In this document: positions 28,387 through 37,142 of the stretch, piece by piece
Layout of the letters: every line of letters begins with the position of its first letter
Numbering within the stretch: the stretch's first letter is position 1
Assembly: GCA_029960045.1 (NCBI GenBank)
Contig: JASCOV010000004.1
Span: forward strand, 248,001 to 312,000
From: Flavobacteriaceae bacterium PS02293
GTDB lineage: Bacteria > Bacteroidota > Bacteroidia > Flavobacteriales > Weeksellaceae
Direction of reading: 5' to 3'
Length of the DNA: 64,000 nucleotides
Notes under the pieces: model-generated
Database searches by the model: none
What the model was told of the DNA's origin: nothing
Seen by the model: only the letters and a program-made list of their open reading frames with translations
Made by a program: the position numbers and the translations under genes

Positions 28387-30450
28387 ATGAAAAATATATT
28401 TAATAAACACACATTTATAAAAAGCTTAATAATTGTTCCGTCATTTTTTATCGGAGCATTAAGCATAAATTCATGCAGCAACGATTTTCTGGATCAACCA
28501 TCAACTACCACTTCTGATACAGAATCTGTATTTCAAAGTTTGGATACTGCAGACATTTATGTTCAAGGTTGTTACAGAGGGATAGTTCCCACAGAGATGT
28601 ACTATCAGTTAGGAGCCGGAGATACAGTGGTTCACTCTGCGGAAGATGGTACAACAAATAATTCCAAATACAACATTTGTAATTACTTCTATGATGCAAA
28701 AACACCTTATACTCTTACTGGCGTATATTCAGTGATGTACGCATCTATAGAGAGAACCAATATTGCTATCAGTGGATTAAGTAAAATGCCGGAAAGTACA
28801 AAACGTAATGCTTTAATAGCAGAAGTAAAAGCGCTCCGTGCATTTTGTTACTATAATTTGATTAGAGTTTACGGAGATGTTCCAGCAGTTTGGATTCCAT
28901 TAGTAGAAGCAGATCCTAATGATCCTAATACTTTATATCCAAAACGTTCTCCTCGTGATGGGATTTACGACCGTATCATTGCAGATATGCAGGAATCTGT
29001 AAATGATTTACCTGCAACAGGATCAACAAGCGAACGTTTAACAAGACCTGCAGGTAATGCTTTATTGGCAAGAATTGCTTTGTATGCAGCAGGTTATTCT
29101 CTTAGATGGGATCTTAGTACAGGAGCTCCAGGAACAATGTCTCGTCGTAGTGATGCTACAAGAGTAAGAGAGCTTTACCAGATTGCAGATAATGCTGCTG
29201 CTGCCGTGATTACTGGCGGTACTGCAAGTTTAGTACAGGCACAGGGCGGTAAAAGTGGATTCGAAGCAATGTGGTTCAACTTCTGTCAGAGAAAATTTGC
29301 TGTGAGCAATCCGGAAATGCTTTGGCATATCGCTGAATATGGTCCTAATACAAACTCAGCTTTTGGAGTTTACGCAATGGAAGGTTCCAGAGGCGGTACT
29401 TACGGTTCTCGTAAAGCGCTACAATTTATACTTCCAACTTATTATTTATCTTTCAAATCAGGTGACACACGTCGAGACGTTTCTTGTACATCTTACAGTA
29501 TCTATTTCTTGAATGCTGGAGCAGCAACAGATACTTGGGTTAATACAGGTACTACATATTCTTGTATCTTACCGGGCAAATTCAGAATGGGATGGGGTAT
29601 TGCACCACAATCAGCAAGTGAACGTAATCTGAATATTCCAATCATCAGATATGCAGATGTTTTATTAATGTATGCTGAAACACAAAATTACTTAAATGGA
29701 GGGCCTACCGCAGCAGGAACAGCTGCATTGATGCAGGTAAGAACACGTGCGGGAATTGGAAGTTTAGCAGCACCTACAGGTCAGCAGGCATTTGAGGATG
29801 CTCTTGTTCAGGAGCGTAAATGGGAGTTTGCAGGAGAATTCAACCTTCGTACAGATTTGATTAGAATGAACCGTATTGCAACCGAAATATATGCTACAAG
29901 ACAGGAAATGAAAAACTTATCAGACCGTACTGGTGCATATGCAAATACACCTATCTACCGTCTATATAAATTCCAAAAGAATGCACAAGTTTACGGAGAT
30001 CCTATTTTACAAGTTCCTTATGTTGATTTGACAAACGCAGCTCAGATCGCTACGGTGCAAGCTGTTCCTACTACCACAGCTGGTTATGCAGCTTATCAGA
30101 CTTCTTTAAGAGCAATTGCGACAGCAAACGGATTAACGGCAACAACGGATGATAAATTTTATGCCGCTAATATGTTCCAAGCTTATACCAGTACTTTCAA
30201 TGGTAATGCAAGAAAAGCTGCAGGATTTACTGGTGGATTCAATGCGCTTCAGATTGGAGCAATTATTTACACCAAGCCAACAGGTTCTTTCGAAAATGGA
30301 AATAAATATCCGGATTGGATAGAAGGTAATGGTGATGGACTTTTCTATGGATTTGTACCGAATAAAACAGAATTGCTTCCATTTGCGTCTGCATCTGCAG
30401 GACATCCGATGGTTGATAATCCTAGCCTGACTCAACTTCCTGGATATTAA
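28387..30450 (+). CDS. susD: SusD/RagB-type glycan-binding lipoprotein 2
   Basis: This 687-residue protein has a lipobox ending at Cys30 (INSC). It shows SusD motifs: DFLDQPSTTTSDTESVFQS, AEVKALRAFCYYNLIRVYGDVPAVWIP, GNALLARIALYAAGYSLRW, IIRYADVLLMYAETQNYL, RTRAGIGSL and QERKWEFAGEFNLRTDLIRMN. It is longer than the usual 500-600 residues, with extra sequence around 540-650. It should bind RG-I fragments at the cell surface and cap the SusC encoded just upstream. The extra length and poor similarity to the first SusD suggest a different ligand. Confidence 0.93.
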   Translation: MKNIFNKHTFIKSLIIVPSFFIGALSINSCSNDFLDQPSTTTSDTESVFQSLDTADIYVQGCYRGIVPTEMYYQLGAGDTVVHSAEDGTTNNSKYNICNYFYDAKTPYTLTGVYSVMYASIERTNIAISGLSKMPESTKRNALIAEVKALRAFCYYNLIRVYGDVPAVWIPLVEADPNDPNTLYPKRSPRDGIYDRIIADMQESVNDLPATGSTSERLTRPAGNALLARIALYAAGYSLRWDLSTGAPGTMSRRSDATRVRELYQIADNAAAAVITGGTASLVQAQGGKSGFEAMWFNFCQRKFAVSNPEMLWHIAEYGPNTNSAFGVYAMEGSRGGTYGSRKALQFILPTYYLSFKSGDTRRDVSCTSYSIYFLNAGAATDTWVNTGTTYSCILPGKFRMGWGIAPQSASERNLNIPIIRYADVLLMYAETQNYLNGGPTAAGTAALMQVRTRAGIGSLAAPTGQQAFEDALVQERKWEFAGEFNLRTDLIRMNRIATEIYATRQEMKNLSDRTGAYANTPIYRLYKFQKNAQVYGDPILQVPYVDLTNAAQIATVQAVPTTTAGYAAYQTSLRAIATANGLTATTDDKFYAANMFQAYTSTFNGNARKAAGFTGGFNALQIGAIIYTKPTGSFENGNKYPDWIEGNGDGLFYGFVPNKTELLPFASASAGHPMVDNPSLTQLPGY

Positions 30451-30486
30451 TACTAAATAAGCATTAATTAAATAAATTTTTCAACT

Positions 30487-30534
30487 AAACTCAACATGTT
30501 TGATACAATTTTTGTAAAAATGTGTTGGGTTTTT
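30487..30534 (+). terminator. Probable terminator after second susCD pair
   Basis: AAACTCAACA (30487-30496) pairs imperfectly with TGTTGGGTTTTT (30523-30534) across a 26-base loop that can itself pair in part. It is followed by TTTT within the arm. Confidence 0.55.
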
Positions 30535-30577
30535 ATACAACTCATTGTTAATTAAATCTTAAATAATCTATTCATCA

Positions 30578-30620
30578 GTATAGTACGGGATGCTATAGAA
30601 AATTTAACAATTTAATTTTG
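30578..30620 (+). promoter_or_regulatory. Shared RG-I regulon operator and -7 box, rhamnose catabolism promoter
   Basis: TACGGGATG (30584-30592) is followed at +29 by TAATTTTG (30613-30620), a perfect TAnnTTTG -7 element. GTATA lies 10 bases upstream of GGATG. TATAG (30580-30584, overlapping the box) and CTATA (30593-30597) also form an inverted repeat around the box. Confidence 0.68.
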
Positions 30621-30647
30621 AGAAAAAATTAAGAAATATCATTAAAA

Positions 30648-32750
30648 ATGGAAAACGTAAAAACATTCAAATACGTAGATTATTTATGGGACGAAGAGAA
30701 GGCAGCATCTTTTGGAGATGATCAGGTTGCTTTGTTTTTGTACCGTTCAAACATATTAGGAGCTGATCTTAGAATTACAAATTATGGTGGAGGTAACACC
30801 AGTTGTAAAACTATCGAGAAAGATCCATTAACAAATGAAGAAGTAGAAGTAATGTGGGTAAAAGGTTCAGGTGGCGACATCGGAACTTTGACTAGAAAAG
30901 GTATAGCTGGATTATACACAGAAAGACTTAGAAACCTGAAAAATGTTTACGGCGGTTTGGCTGACGAAGACAGAATGGTAGGTCTTTTCGATCACTGTAT
31001 TTTTGATTTGGATAGCAAAGCACCATCTATCGATACGCCACTACACGGACTATTGCCTTTCAAACATATTGATCACCTTCATCCGGATGCTTTGATTGCA
31101 GTGGCTGCAGCTAAAGACAGCGAAGCAATTACCAAAGAAATCTGGGGTGACACAATGGGATGGGTACCTTGGCAGCGTCCTGGTTTTGATCTAGGTCTAC
31201 AATTAGAAAAATGTCTTGCTGACAATCCAGGAATTAGAGGAATAATTTTAGGAAGCCACGGACTTTTCACTTGGGGCGATACATCTTATGAATCTTACAT
31301 CAACAGTTTGGAAGTGATCGAAATGGCTTCTGAATACATCGCTAAAAAAATAGAAGAAAACGGTCAGGTTTTCGGTGGTCAGAAAGTAGAATCTCTTCCT
31401 TCTGATGACCGTAAAAATAAAGCTGCTCAAATTATGCCTTTGTTGCGTGGTTTGGCTTCTTCTGAAAACAGAATGGTTGGCCATTTCACAGACAGCGAGG
31501 TTGTTTTGGAATACATCAACAGTAATGATTTGGAAAGATTAGCACCTCTTGGAACTTCTTGCCCGGATCACTTCCTGAGAACTAAAATCCAGCCTTTGGT
31601 TTTAACTTTAGATAAAAATGAAGATTTATCTGACTCAAAAGCTGTTCTTGAAAAATTAAACCCACTTTTCGAACAATACAGAAAGGAATACAAAGAATAT
31701 TACGAAACTTGCAAGCATCCAAACAGTCCTGCAATGCGTGACCCGAATCCGGTAATCATCATTTATCCAGGTGTTGGAATGTTCAGTTTCTCAAAAGATA
31801 AGCAGACAACCAGAGTTGCAAATGAATTCTACGTAAACGCAATCAACGTTATGCGTGGTGCAGAAGCCATTTCTCAATACACATCTTTACCAAGACAGGA
31901 AGCATTTGACATCGAATATTGGTTATTGGAAGAAGCAAAACTTCAAAGAATGCCGAAAGAAAAACCATTGTCCAGAAAAATTGCTATCGTTACAGGCGCA
32001 GGTGGTGGAATAGGACAGGCAATCGCTGACAAAATGGTTGCTGAAGGTGCAGTTGTAGTTTTCACAGATCTGAATCACGAAGCGGCTGAAGCAGTTACAG
32101 CAAAATACAGCAAAGATCAGGCAATCGCAGTTCAATGTGATGTAACGAATGAAGACGATATTGCTGATGCTTTCAAAGAAACGGTTTTAGCGTTTGGAGG
32201 TGTTGATATTTTGGTTCATTCCGCAGGTTTGGCAATTTCCAAATCTTTGGAAGATACGACTACGAAAGATTGGGATCTTCTTGAAAATGTTTTGGTTAAA
32301 GGTCAGTTTCTCATCGCTAAGAACGGAACTGAGATTATGAAAAAACAAAATTTGGGAGGAGATATCGTCAACATTGCCAGTAAAAACGGTCTAGTTGCAG
32401 GTCCAAATAACGTAGCTTACGGAACTGCAAAAGCAGCTCAACAACATATGACAAGATTATTGGCGGCAGAATTGGCAGCTGATAAAATCAGAGTGAATGT
32501 GGTAAATCCTGACGGCGTAATCGTTGGAAGCAAAATCTGGGAAGGTTCTTGGGCAGAAGGTCGTGCAAAAGCAAACGGAATTTCTGTAGAAGAATTACCT
32601 GCATTTTACGCCAAAAGAAATTTATTAAACGAGATTATTCTTCCTGAAGACATTGCAAACGGCGTTTTCGCTTGTGTAGCTATCCTTGATAAAACAACAG
32701 GGAATATCATCAATGTAGATGGCGGAATGGCGAACGCATTCCCAAGATAA
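30648..32750 (+). CDS. rhaEW: Bifunctional rhamnulose-1-phosphate aldolase / L-lactaldehyde dehydrogenase
   Basis: This 700-residue fusion has an N-terminal class II aldolase/adducin-type domain (about 20-420) with NYGGGNTSCK, GSGGDIGTLTRKG, DTPLHGLLPFKHIDHLHPDA and ILGSHGLFTWG. The C-terminal short-chain dehydrogenase domain (about 440-700) has the cofactor loop TGAGGGIG (about 449-456) and YGTAK (Tyr591, Lys595). This is the RhaEW type known from Bacillus and many other bacteria. It splits L-rhamnulose-1-phosphate into DHAP and L-lactaldehyde and oxidises the latter to L-lactate in the cytoplasm. It is the first gene of the rhamnose unit, directly behind a shared operator. Confidence 0.93.
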   Translation: MENVKTFKYVDYLWDEEKAASFGDDQVALFLYRSNILGADLRITNYGGGNTSCKTIEKDPLTNEEVEVMWVKGSGGDIGTLTRKGIAGLYTERLRNLKNVYGGLADEDRMVGLFDHCIFDLDSKAPSIDTPLHGLLPFKHIDHLHPDALIAVAAAKDSEAITKEIWGDTMGWVPWQRPGFDLGLQLEKCLADNPGIRGIILGSHGLFTWGDTSYESYINSLEVIEMASEYIAKKIEENGQVFGGQKVESLPSDDRKNKAAQIMPLLRGLASSENRMVGHFTDSEVVLEYINSNDLERLAPLGTSCPDHFLRTKIQPLVLTLDKNEDLSDSKAVLEKLNPLFEQYRKEYKEYYETCKHPNSPAMRDPNPVIIIYPGVGMFSFSKDKQTTRVANEFYVNAINVMRGAEAISQYTSLPRQEAFDIEYWLLEEAKLQRMPKEKPLSRKIAIVTGAGGGIGQAIADKMVAEGAVVVFTDLNHEAAEAVTAKYSKDQAIAVQCDVTNEDDIADAFKETVLAFGGVDILVHSAGLAISKSLEDTTTKDWDLLENVLVKGQFLIAKNGTEIMKKQNLGGDIVNIASKNGLVAGPNNVAYGTAKAAQQHMTRLLAAELAADKIRVNVVNPDGVIVGSKIWEGSWAEGRAKANGISVEELPAFYAKRNLLNEIILPEDIANGVFACVAILDKTTGNIINVDGGMANAFPR

Positions 32751-32784
32751 ATTTAATTTTTTAGAAGGTTTTTATTTTAATAAA

Positions 32785-32817
32785 TTGAAGGCTTGCTTCT
32801 GGTAAGCTTTCAATTTT
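32785..32817 (+). other. Hairpin with T-run between rhaEW and rhaI
   Basis: TTGAAGGCTT (32785-32794) pairs with AAGCTTTCAA (32804-32813, one G-U pair) and is followed by TTTT. It lies 21 bases before the rhaI start and could be a partial terminator or an mRNA stabilising stem. It contains no operator box. Confidence 0.5.
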
Positions 32818-32833
32818 AAAATTTTAAGATATA

Positions 32834-34111
32834 ATGATAATAGGAAAAGATATTATTGATCAGTACAACAAAGCAGGCATTGAAAACTTTAATTCAGATT
32901 TCGATTTTCTGCAAAACAAACTAACGAGATCAGGAGCAAACGTTTCTGAAATCGTTAACAAAATTGCCGATTTCCAGGTAGCGATTCCGAGTTGGGCTTT
33001 GGGCGCAGGTGGGACAAGATTCGGAAGGTTTTCTTACGGTGGTGAACCTGCTGCTTTAGAACAAAAATTAGATGATGTAGGATTGCTTCACGCTTTGACG
33101 CATTCTGCCGGAGCGGTTTCTCTACACATTCCCTGGGATATTCCAAGTGATGTAAGTGCTTTGAAAGAAAGTGCAAAATCCCACGGACTTGTTTTTGACG
33201 CGATGAATTCCAACACTTTTCAGGATCAGCCTGGCGCGCAAAAATCTTATAAATTCGGTTCTCTGAATTCAGTTAATGAAGATTCCAGAGCTTACGCTGT
33301 GGAGCATAACAAAGAAGTGATCAGAATCGGAAAAGAATTAGACTCCAAAAGTTTGACCGTTTGGTTGGCAGACGGTGCAAGTTTTCCAGGACAATTGAAC
33401 TTTCAAACTGCTTTATCAAACACTGAAAAAAGTTTGAAAGAAATCTACGCCGATATGCCGGAAGACTGGAAATTGTTCATCGAATACAAACCTTACGAAC
33501 CAAATTTCTACTCCACAACAATTCAGGATTGGGGAACTTCTTTTATGCTTGCGAATGCTTGCGGCGAAAGAGCTTTCACGTTAGTCGATCTTGGTCATCA
33601 TTTACCAAACACGAATATCGAGCAAATCGTTGCAACATTGATGTACAAAGGTAAATTGGGAGGTTTCCATTTCAACGACAGCAAATATGGCGATGATGAT
33701 TTGACGGTTGGTTCCATCAAACCTTACGCTTTGTTCTTGATTTTCAATGAACTAGTTTACGGAATCGAAAATAACAAAAACAATCCTTATCCAGCTTGGA
33801 TGATTGATGCAAGCCATAACATCAAAGATCCGTTGGAAGATTTGCTACAGTCATTGGAAGCTATTTTAATTGCTTATGCTCAGGCACTTTTGGTTGATCA
33901 GAAAGCTTTGAAAACAGCACAATTAAACAATGATGTTGTAGGCGCACAGGATATTTTACAAAATACATACAGAACAGATGTTCGTCCGTTGTTACAGGCT
34001 GCAAGATTGCAGACTGGCGCAGCATTAGACCCAATCGCAGCTTACAGAAATCTGAAAGTAAGAGAAACTTTGATTTCCGAAAGAGGCTGGGCTAAGGCAT
34101 CCGGATTGTAA
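32834..34111 (+). CDS. rhaI: L-rhamnose isomerase (TIM-barrel, Pseudomonas stutzeri RhaI type)
   Basis: This 425-residue cytoplasmic protein has family landmarks: PSWALGAGGTRFGRF, LHIPWD, LTVWLADGASFPGQLNF, FIEYKPYEPNFYST (metal-binding Glu region), TLVDLGHHLPNTNIEQ and GGFHFNDSKYGDDDLTVGS. Length agrees with the about 430-residue RhaI type rather than E. coli RhaA by motif. It converts L-rhamnose to L-rhamnulose. It follows rhaEW by 83 bases and is ended by a hairpin, so the two genes form one unit under the shared operator. Confidence 0.93.
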   Translation: MIIGKDIIDQYNKAGIENFNSDFDFLQNKLTRSGANVSEIVNKIADFQVAIPSWALGAGGTRFGRFSYGGEPAALEQKLDDVGLLHALTHSAGAVSLHIPWDIPSDVSALKESAKSHGLVFDAMNSNTFQDQPGAQKSYKFGSLNSVNEDSRAYAVEHNKEVIRIGKELDSKSLTVWLADGASFPGQLNFQTALSNTEKSLKEIYADMPEDWKLFIEYKPYEPNFYSTTIQDWGTSFMLANACGERAFTLVDLGHHLPNTNIEQIVATLMYKGKLGGFHFNDSKYGDDDLTVGSIKPYALFLIFNELVYGIENNKNNPYPAWMIDASHNIKDPLEDLLQSLEAILIAYAQALLVDQKALKTAQLNNDVVGAQDILQNTYRTDVRPLLQAARLQTGAALDPIAAYRNLKVRETLISERGWAKASGL

Positions 34112-34137
34112 AATCCAATTTTAAATTTGATAATTAT

Positions 34138-34164
34138 AACTTTCATGCGATCTGAAAGTTTTAT
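34138..34164 (+). terminator. Probable terminator after rhaI
   Basis: AACTTTC (34138-34144) pairs with GAAAGTT (34153-34159), followed by TTATT. It is short but well placed, and separates the rhaEW-rhaI unit from the kinase gene. Confidence 0.6.
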
Positions 34165-34198
34165 TATAAACCACTCAATTTTTTTTCATTTAAGGTCA

Positions 34199-34261
34199 AG
34201 TGTTTAGAGCATTAAGTTTCAATAAAGTAAGAAGTAATGATTTTCTTGATATCTAAACACT
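34199..34261. promoter_or_regulatory. Ten-base-pair perfect inverted repeat upstream of the rhamnulokinase gene
   Basis: AGTGTTTAGA (34199-34208) is matched by TCTAAACACT (34252-34261) across 43 bases. The kinase promoter region has no copy of the TGCAGGAYR box, so this is a candidate for a different regulator, perhaps the GntR protein of the locus. A -7-like TAAGTTTA lies at 34290-34297. Confidence 0.5.
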
Positions 34262-34349
34262 CCTTTAAATGATCATCAATTTGATAGAATAAGTTTAAAT
34301 TCAAACCTGAAATCTTGTTCTGTCATCCAACAATTAACTTATTGCAAGA

Positions 34350-35735
34350 ATGTCCAAAAAAAAGGTAACCATCGTATTTGATATTGGAAAAACCAACAAA
34401 AAGTTTTTTTTATTTGATAAAAATTACAAGGAAGTCGTAAGGGAATACACAGAATTGCCCTTAACAACAGACGAGGACGGTTATCCAACAGAAGATCTCG
34501 TTGCACTTCAAAACTGGATCAAAGATAATTTCAATGCGATTCTTGATGATGAAAATTTCGATGTAAAAGCGATCAATTTTTCCACTTACGGAGCAAGTTT
34601 TGTACACTTGGATCACAAGGGAAATGTCCTTACACCTTTATACAATTACACCAAACCAATCGATGAAGATATTCTCGATTTGTTTTACGAAAAACACGGC
34701 GATAAACTAAAAATTGCCCGAGAAACTGCATCGCCTCAAGCAGGAATGCTGAATTCAGGTTTACAATTGTTTTGGTTAAAATACAAACATCCGGAAGTTT
34801 TCAGTAAAATCCGTTACAGTCTTCATTTACCTCAATATTTATCATATTTATTTACCGGAATTTGTGTTTCAGAATTTACGTCAATTGGCTGTCATACCAA
34901 TTTGTGGGATTATGACAAAGGCGATTACCACGATTGGGTTTATGAAGAGGAAATCGATGTTTTGATGCCGCCAATAGTTCCAACTTCAGCGAGTATCAAT
35001 ACATCTTACAGAAATAAAAAAATCAAAATCGGAGTCGGAATCCACGACAGTTCTTCGGCATTGCTGCCTTATATTTTAAGCAAGAAAAATCCGTTTTTAT
35101 TGTTATCAACAGGCACTTGGAGTATTTCTCTAAATCCTTTTAATGATGAAAGTTTGACGGACGAAGATATCGAAAACAATTGCCTGAATTACATGAGAAT
35201 CGATGGAAAACGTGTCAAAGCTTCCCGTTTTTTTATGGGAAATGAATACCGAATCCAAGTCGAAAAACTTTGCGCTTACTACGGAAAAGAGTATGGCGCG
35301 CACAGAGAAGTTGAGTTTGATCAGGAATTATATTTAAATTTAATGAAAAACAAAGCGGTCTATTTCCGTTTTGAAGGAATTATTTTGAAAAGAAAAATGA
35401 TCACAGAAACCGATCTTAAATCATTTGCAACTTTTGAAGAAGCTTATCATCAATTAATGATAGAATTAATGGATCTTCAGATTCATACGATTAAAAATGC
35501 TATCGGAAATTCAGAAATTGACACGATTTATATTGACGGCGGATTTACAGACAATGATGTTTTTATGAAACTAATGTCACATCATTTCCAACATTACAAT
35601 GTGATGTCAACGCATTCGCCGCTTGGGTCGGCTTTGGGAGCATCGATGGTTATCTCAAACAAGAAAATTGACGAAACATTTCTTCAGCAGCATTATCAGA
35701 TGAAAGTGCTTCAACCACTAATTCTTAACTTATAA
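34350..35735 (+). CDS. rhaB: FGGY-family carbohydrate kinase, rhamnulokinase
   Basis: This 461-residue cytoplasmic protein has the FGGY phosphate-1 loop variant FDIGKTNKKFFLFD at the N terminus, a central STYGASFVHLD and GIHDSSSALLPY, LLSTGTWSISLNP (phosphate-2 region), and IYIDGGFTDNDVFMKLMS with SPLGSALGAS (adenosine region) near the C terminus. The GTWSI-like sequence is shared with rhamnulokinases and fuculokinases. Its place between rhamnose isomerase and the lactate dehydrogenase supports rhamnulose as substrate. It has a separate promoter region with a long inverted repeat rather than the shared box. Confidence 0.86.
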   Translation: MSKKKVTIVFDIGKTNKKFFLFDKNYKEVVREYTELPLTTDEDGYPTEDLVALQNWIKDNFNAILDDENFDVKAINFSTYGASFVHLDHKGNVLTPLYNYTKPIDEDILDLFYEKHGDKLKIARETASPQAGMLNSGLQLFWLKYKHPEVFSKIRYSLHLPQYLSYLFTGICVSEFTSIGCHTNLWDYDKGDYHDWVYEEEIDVLMPPIVPTSASINTSYRNKKIKIGVGIHDSSSALLPYILSKKNPFLLLSTGTWSISLNPFNDESLTDEDIENNCLNYMRIDGKRVKASRFFMGNEYRIQVEKLCAYYGKEYGAHREVEFDQELYLNLMKNKAVYFRFEGIILKRKMITETDLKSFATFEEAYHQLMIELMDLQIHTIKNAIGNSEIDTIYIDGGFTDNDVFMKLMSHHFQHYNVMSTHSPLGSALGASMVISNKKIDETFLQQHYQMKVLQPLILNL

Positions 35736-35740
35736 ATTTT

Positions 35741-35838
35741 GTTGGAAGACGGAAGTCAGATGCTGGAAGTTTAAATAATATCAATTATCATTTAGCTTCG
35801 AACATCAAACATCCATCGCCCAACATCAAACATCCAAC
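35741..35838. repeat. Intergenic repeat with 15-bp direct copies
   Basis: AACATCAAACATCCA occurs twice (35801-35815 and 35822-35836), and GTTGGAAG with GGAAG words lies at the left end so that GTTGGA can pair with TCCAAC. It fills the gap between the kinase and lldD genes. Confidence 0.55.
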
Positions 35839-35842
35839 AATT

Positions 35843-36994
35843 ATGTCATTTCCATTTGATACCAATTACGCTTCGCTAGAACTTCTGATTGAAAGAGCAA
35901 AAAAAAGAATGCCCCGTTTCGCTTTCGAATATCTGGATGGCGGCTGTAACGAAAATATCAACAGAGACAGAAATACAACAGAATTAAGAGACGTTCTGCT
36001 TCGTCCGCAATATCTTCAAGATAATTACCGTGAAGCCAATATGGAAACGGAATTATTTGGTGTTAAATATTCTGCGCCGTTTGGGATTTCTCCGGTTGGT
36101 TTGCAAGGTTTGATGTGGCCAAATGCGCCAGAAATTTTAGCAAAAGCTGCTTTCAAACATAATATTCCTTTCATTTTAAGCACCGTTACAACAAGTAGCA
36201 TCGAAAGAATTGCTGAACTGACAGAAGGAAAAGCTTGGTATCAATTGTATCATCCGAGAGAAGAATGGCTGCGTGACGATATTCTGGAACGTTGCGAAGT
36301 TTCCGGCTATGACGTTTTGGTAGTTTTAGCCGACGTTCCCACTTTCGGTTACAGAGCAAAAGAAATCAGAAATGGTCTCGCAATGCCACCTCAACTGAAT
36401 TTAAGAACGGTTTCTCAAGCAATGGTAAAACCGCAATGGTGTCTGGAAATGCTGAAACACGGCGTTCCAAGCTTTGCCACGATGGATAAATATATGGACA
36501 AAAATATGGGCGTAAAACAACTCGGACAGTTCATGAATTCTACTTTTTCGGGGAGACTTAATTCAGACAGAATCAAAGCAATCCGTGACAAATGGAAAGG
36601 AAAGTTGGTCATCAAAGGTGTTGCTTCCGACGAAGATGCTGCTGAATCTGTAAGATTAGGATTTGATGGAATGATTATCTCCAATCACGGCGGAAGACAA
36701 TTGGACGCTGGAGAATCAACGATTTCTGTAGTCAAAGAAATCAGTGAAAAATATAAAGATCAAATCAAAATAATGATGGACAGCGGTGTAAGAACCGGTC
36801 CTGATGTTGCCCGTGCATTGAGTTGTGGCGCTGAGTTTACATTTATGGGAAGAACATTTATGTATGCAGTTGGTGCTTTAGGCGAAAAAGGTGGCGATCA
36901 TATTATTGAAATGCTAAAAATGCAGTTCAGACAAGTGATGGAGCAGCTTTGTTGTAACGAAACTACAGAATTACAAAATTATAGGGTAAAATAA
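35843..36994 (+). CDS. lldD: FMN-dependent alpha-hydroxy-acid dehydrogenase, probable L-lactate dehydrogenase
   Basis: This 383-residue protein is of the glycolate oxidase/LldD family: AFEYLDGGCNENINRDRN, APFGISPVGLQGLMWPNAPEI, WYQLYHP, VLADVPTFGYRAKEIRNG, LVIKGVASDEDA and the catalytic SNHGGRQLD (His282). MMDSGVRTGPDVARAL and FMGRTFMYA complete the FMN site. In this context it most likely oxidises the L-lactate made by RhaEW to pyruvate, feeding electrons to the respiratory chain. It ends the rhamnose gene run, 107 bases after the kinase, and is followed by a terminator facing the GntR gene. Confidence 0.88.
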   Translation: MSFPFDTNYASLELLIERAKKRMPRFAFEYLDGGCNENINRDRNTTELRDVLLRPQYLQDNYREANMETELFGVKYSAPFGISPVGLQGLMWPNAPEILAKAAFKHNIPFILSTVTTSSIERIAELTEGKAWYQLYHPREEWLRDDILERCEVSGYDVLVVLADVPTFGYRAKEIRNGLAMPPQLNLRTVSQAMVKPQWCLEMLKHGVPSFATMDKYMDKNMGVKQLGQFMNSTFSGRLNSDRIKAIRDKWKGKLVIKGVASDEDAAESVRLGFDGMIISNHGGRQLDAGESTISVVKEISEKYKDQIKIMMDSGVRTGPDVARALSCGAEFTFMGRTFMYAVGALGEKGGDHIIEMLKMQFRQVMEQLCCNETTELQNYRVK

Positions 36995-37026
36995 TATAGT
37001 TGTTTTAATAATTTTATTCTAAAAAG

Positions 37027-37052
37027 AACGGGTTTTAAAGCTCGTTTTTTTT
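37027..37052 (+). terminator. Terminator after lldD
   Basis: AACGGG (37027-37032) pairs with CTCGTT (37041-37046, one mismatch) around TTTTAAAG, followed by a long T-run. It is in the convergent gap with the GntR gene. Confidence 0.7.
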
Positions 37053-37070
37053 ATTTCGATTTGCGAAAAA

Positions 37071-37140
37071 GTTCCGAAGGAACGAAATGTTTGTAGAATA
37101 AATGATTATCCAATTAAAGAAAGCCCCATAGGAGCGACAC
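37071..37140. repeat. Short intergenic repeat element
   Basis: GTTCC-gaa-GGAAC (37071-37083), then GAAATGTTTGTAGAAT and GCCCCATAGGAGCGACA at the right end. I recall these words from dispersed intergenic repeats in Bacteroidota genomes. Only one copy is in this window, so the call rests on recall. Confidence 0.4.
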
Positions 37141-37142
37141 TA

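Noticed and set aside
23476..30450. The two susCD pairs as a recent tandem duplication
   Set aside because: The SusC and SusD proteins differ clearly in length and sequence outside family motifs, and only the promoter modules are alike.
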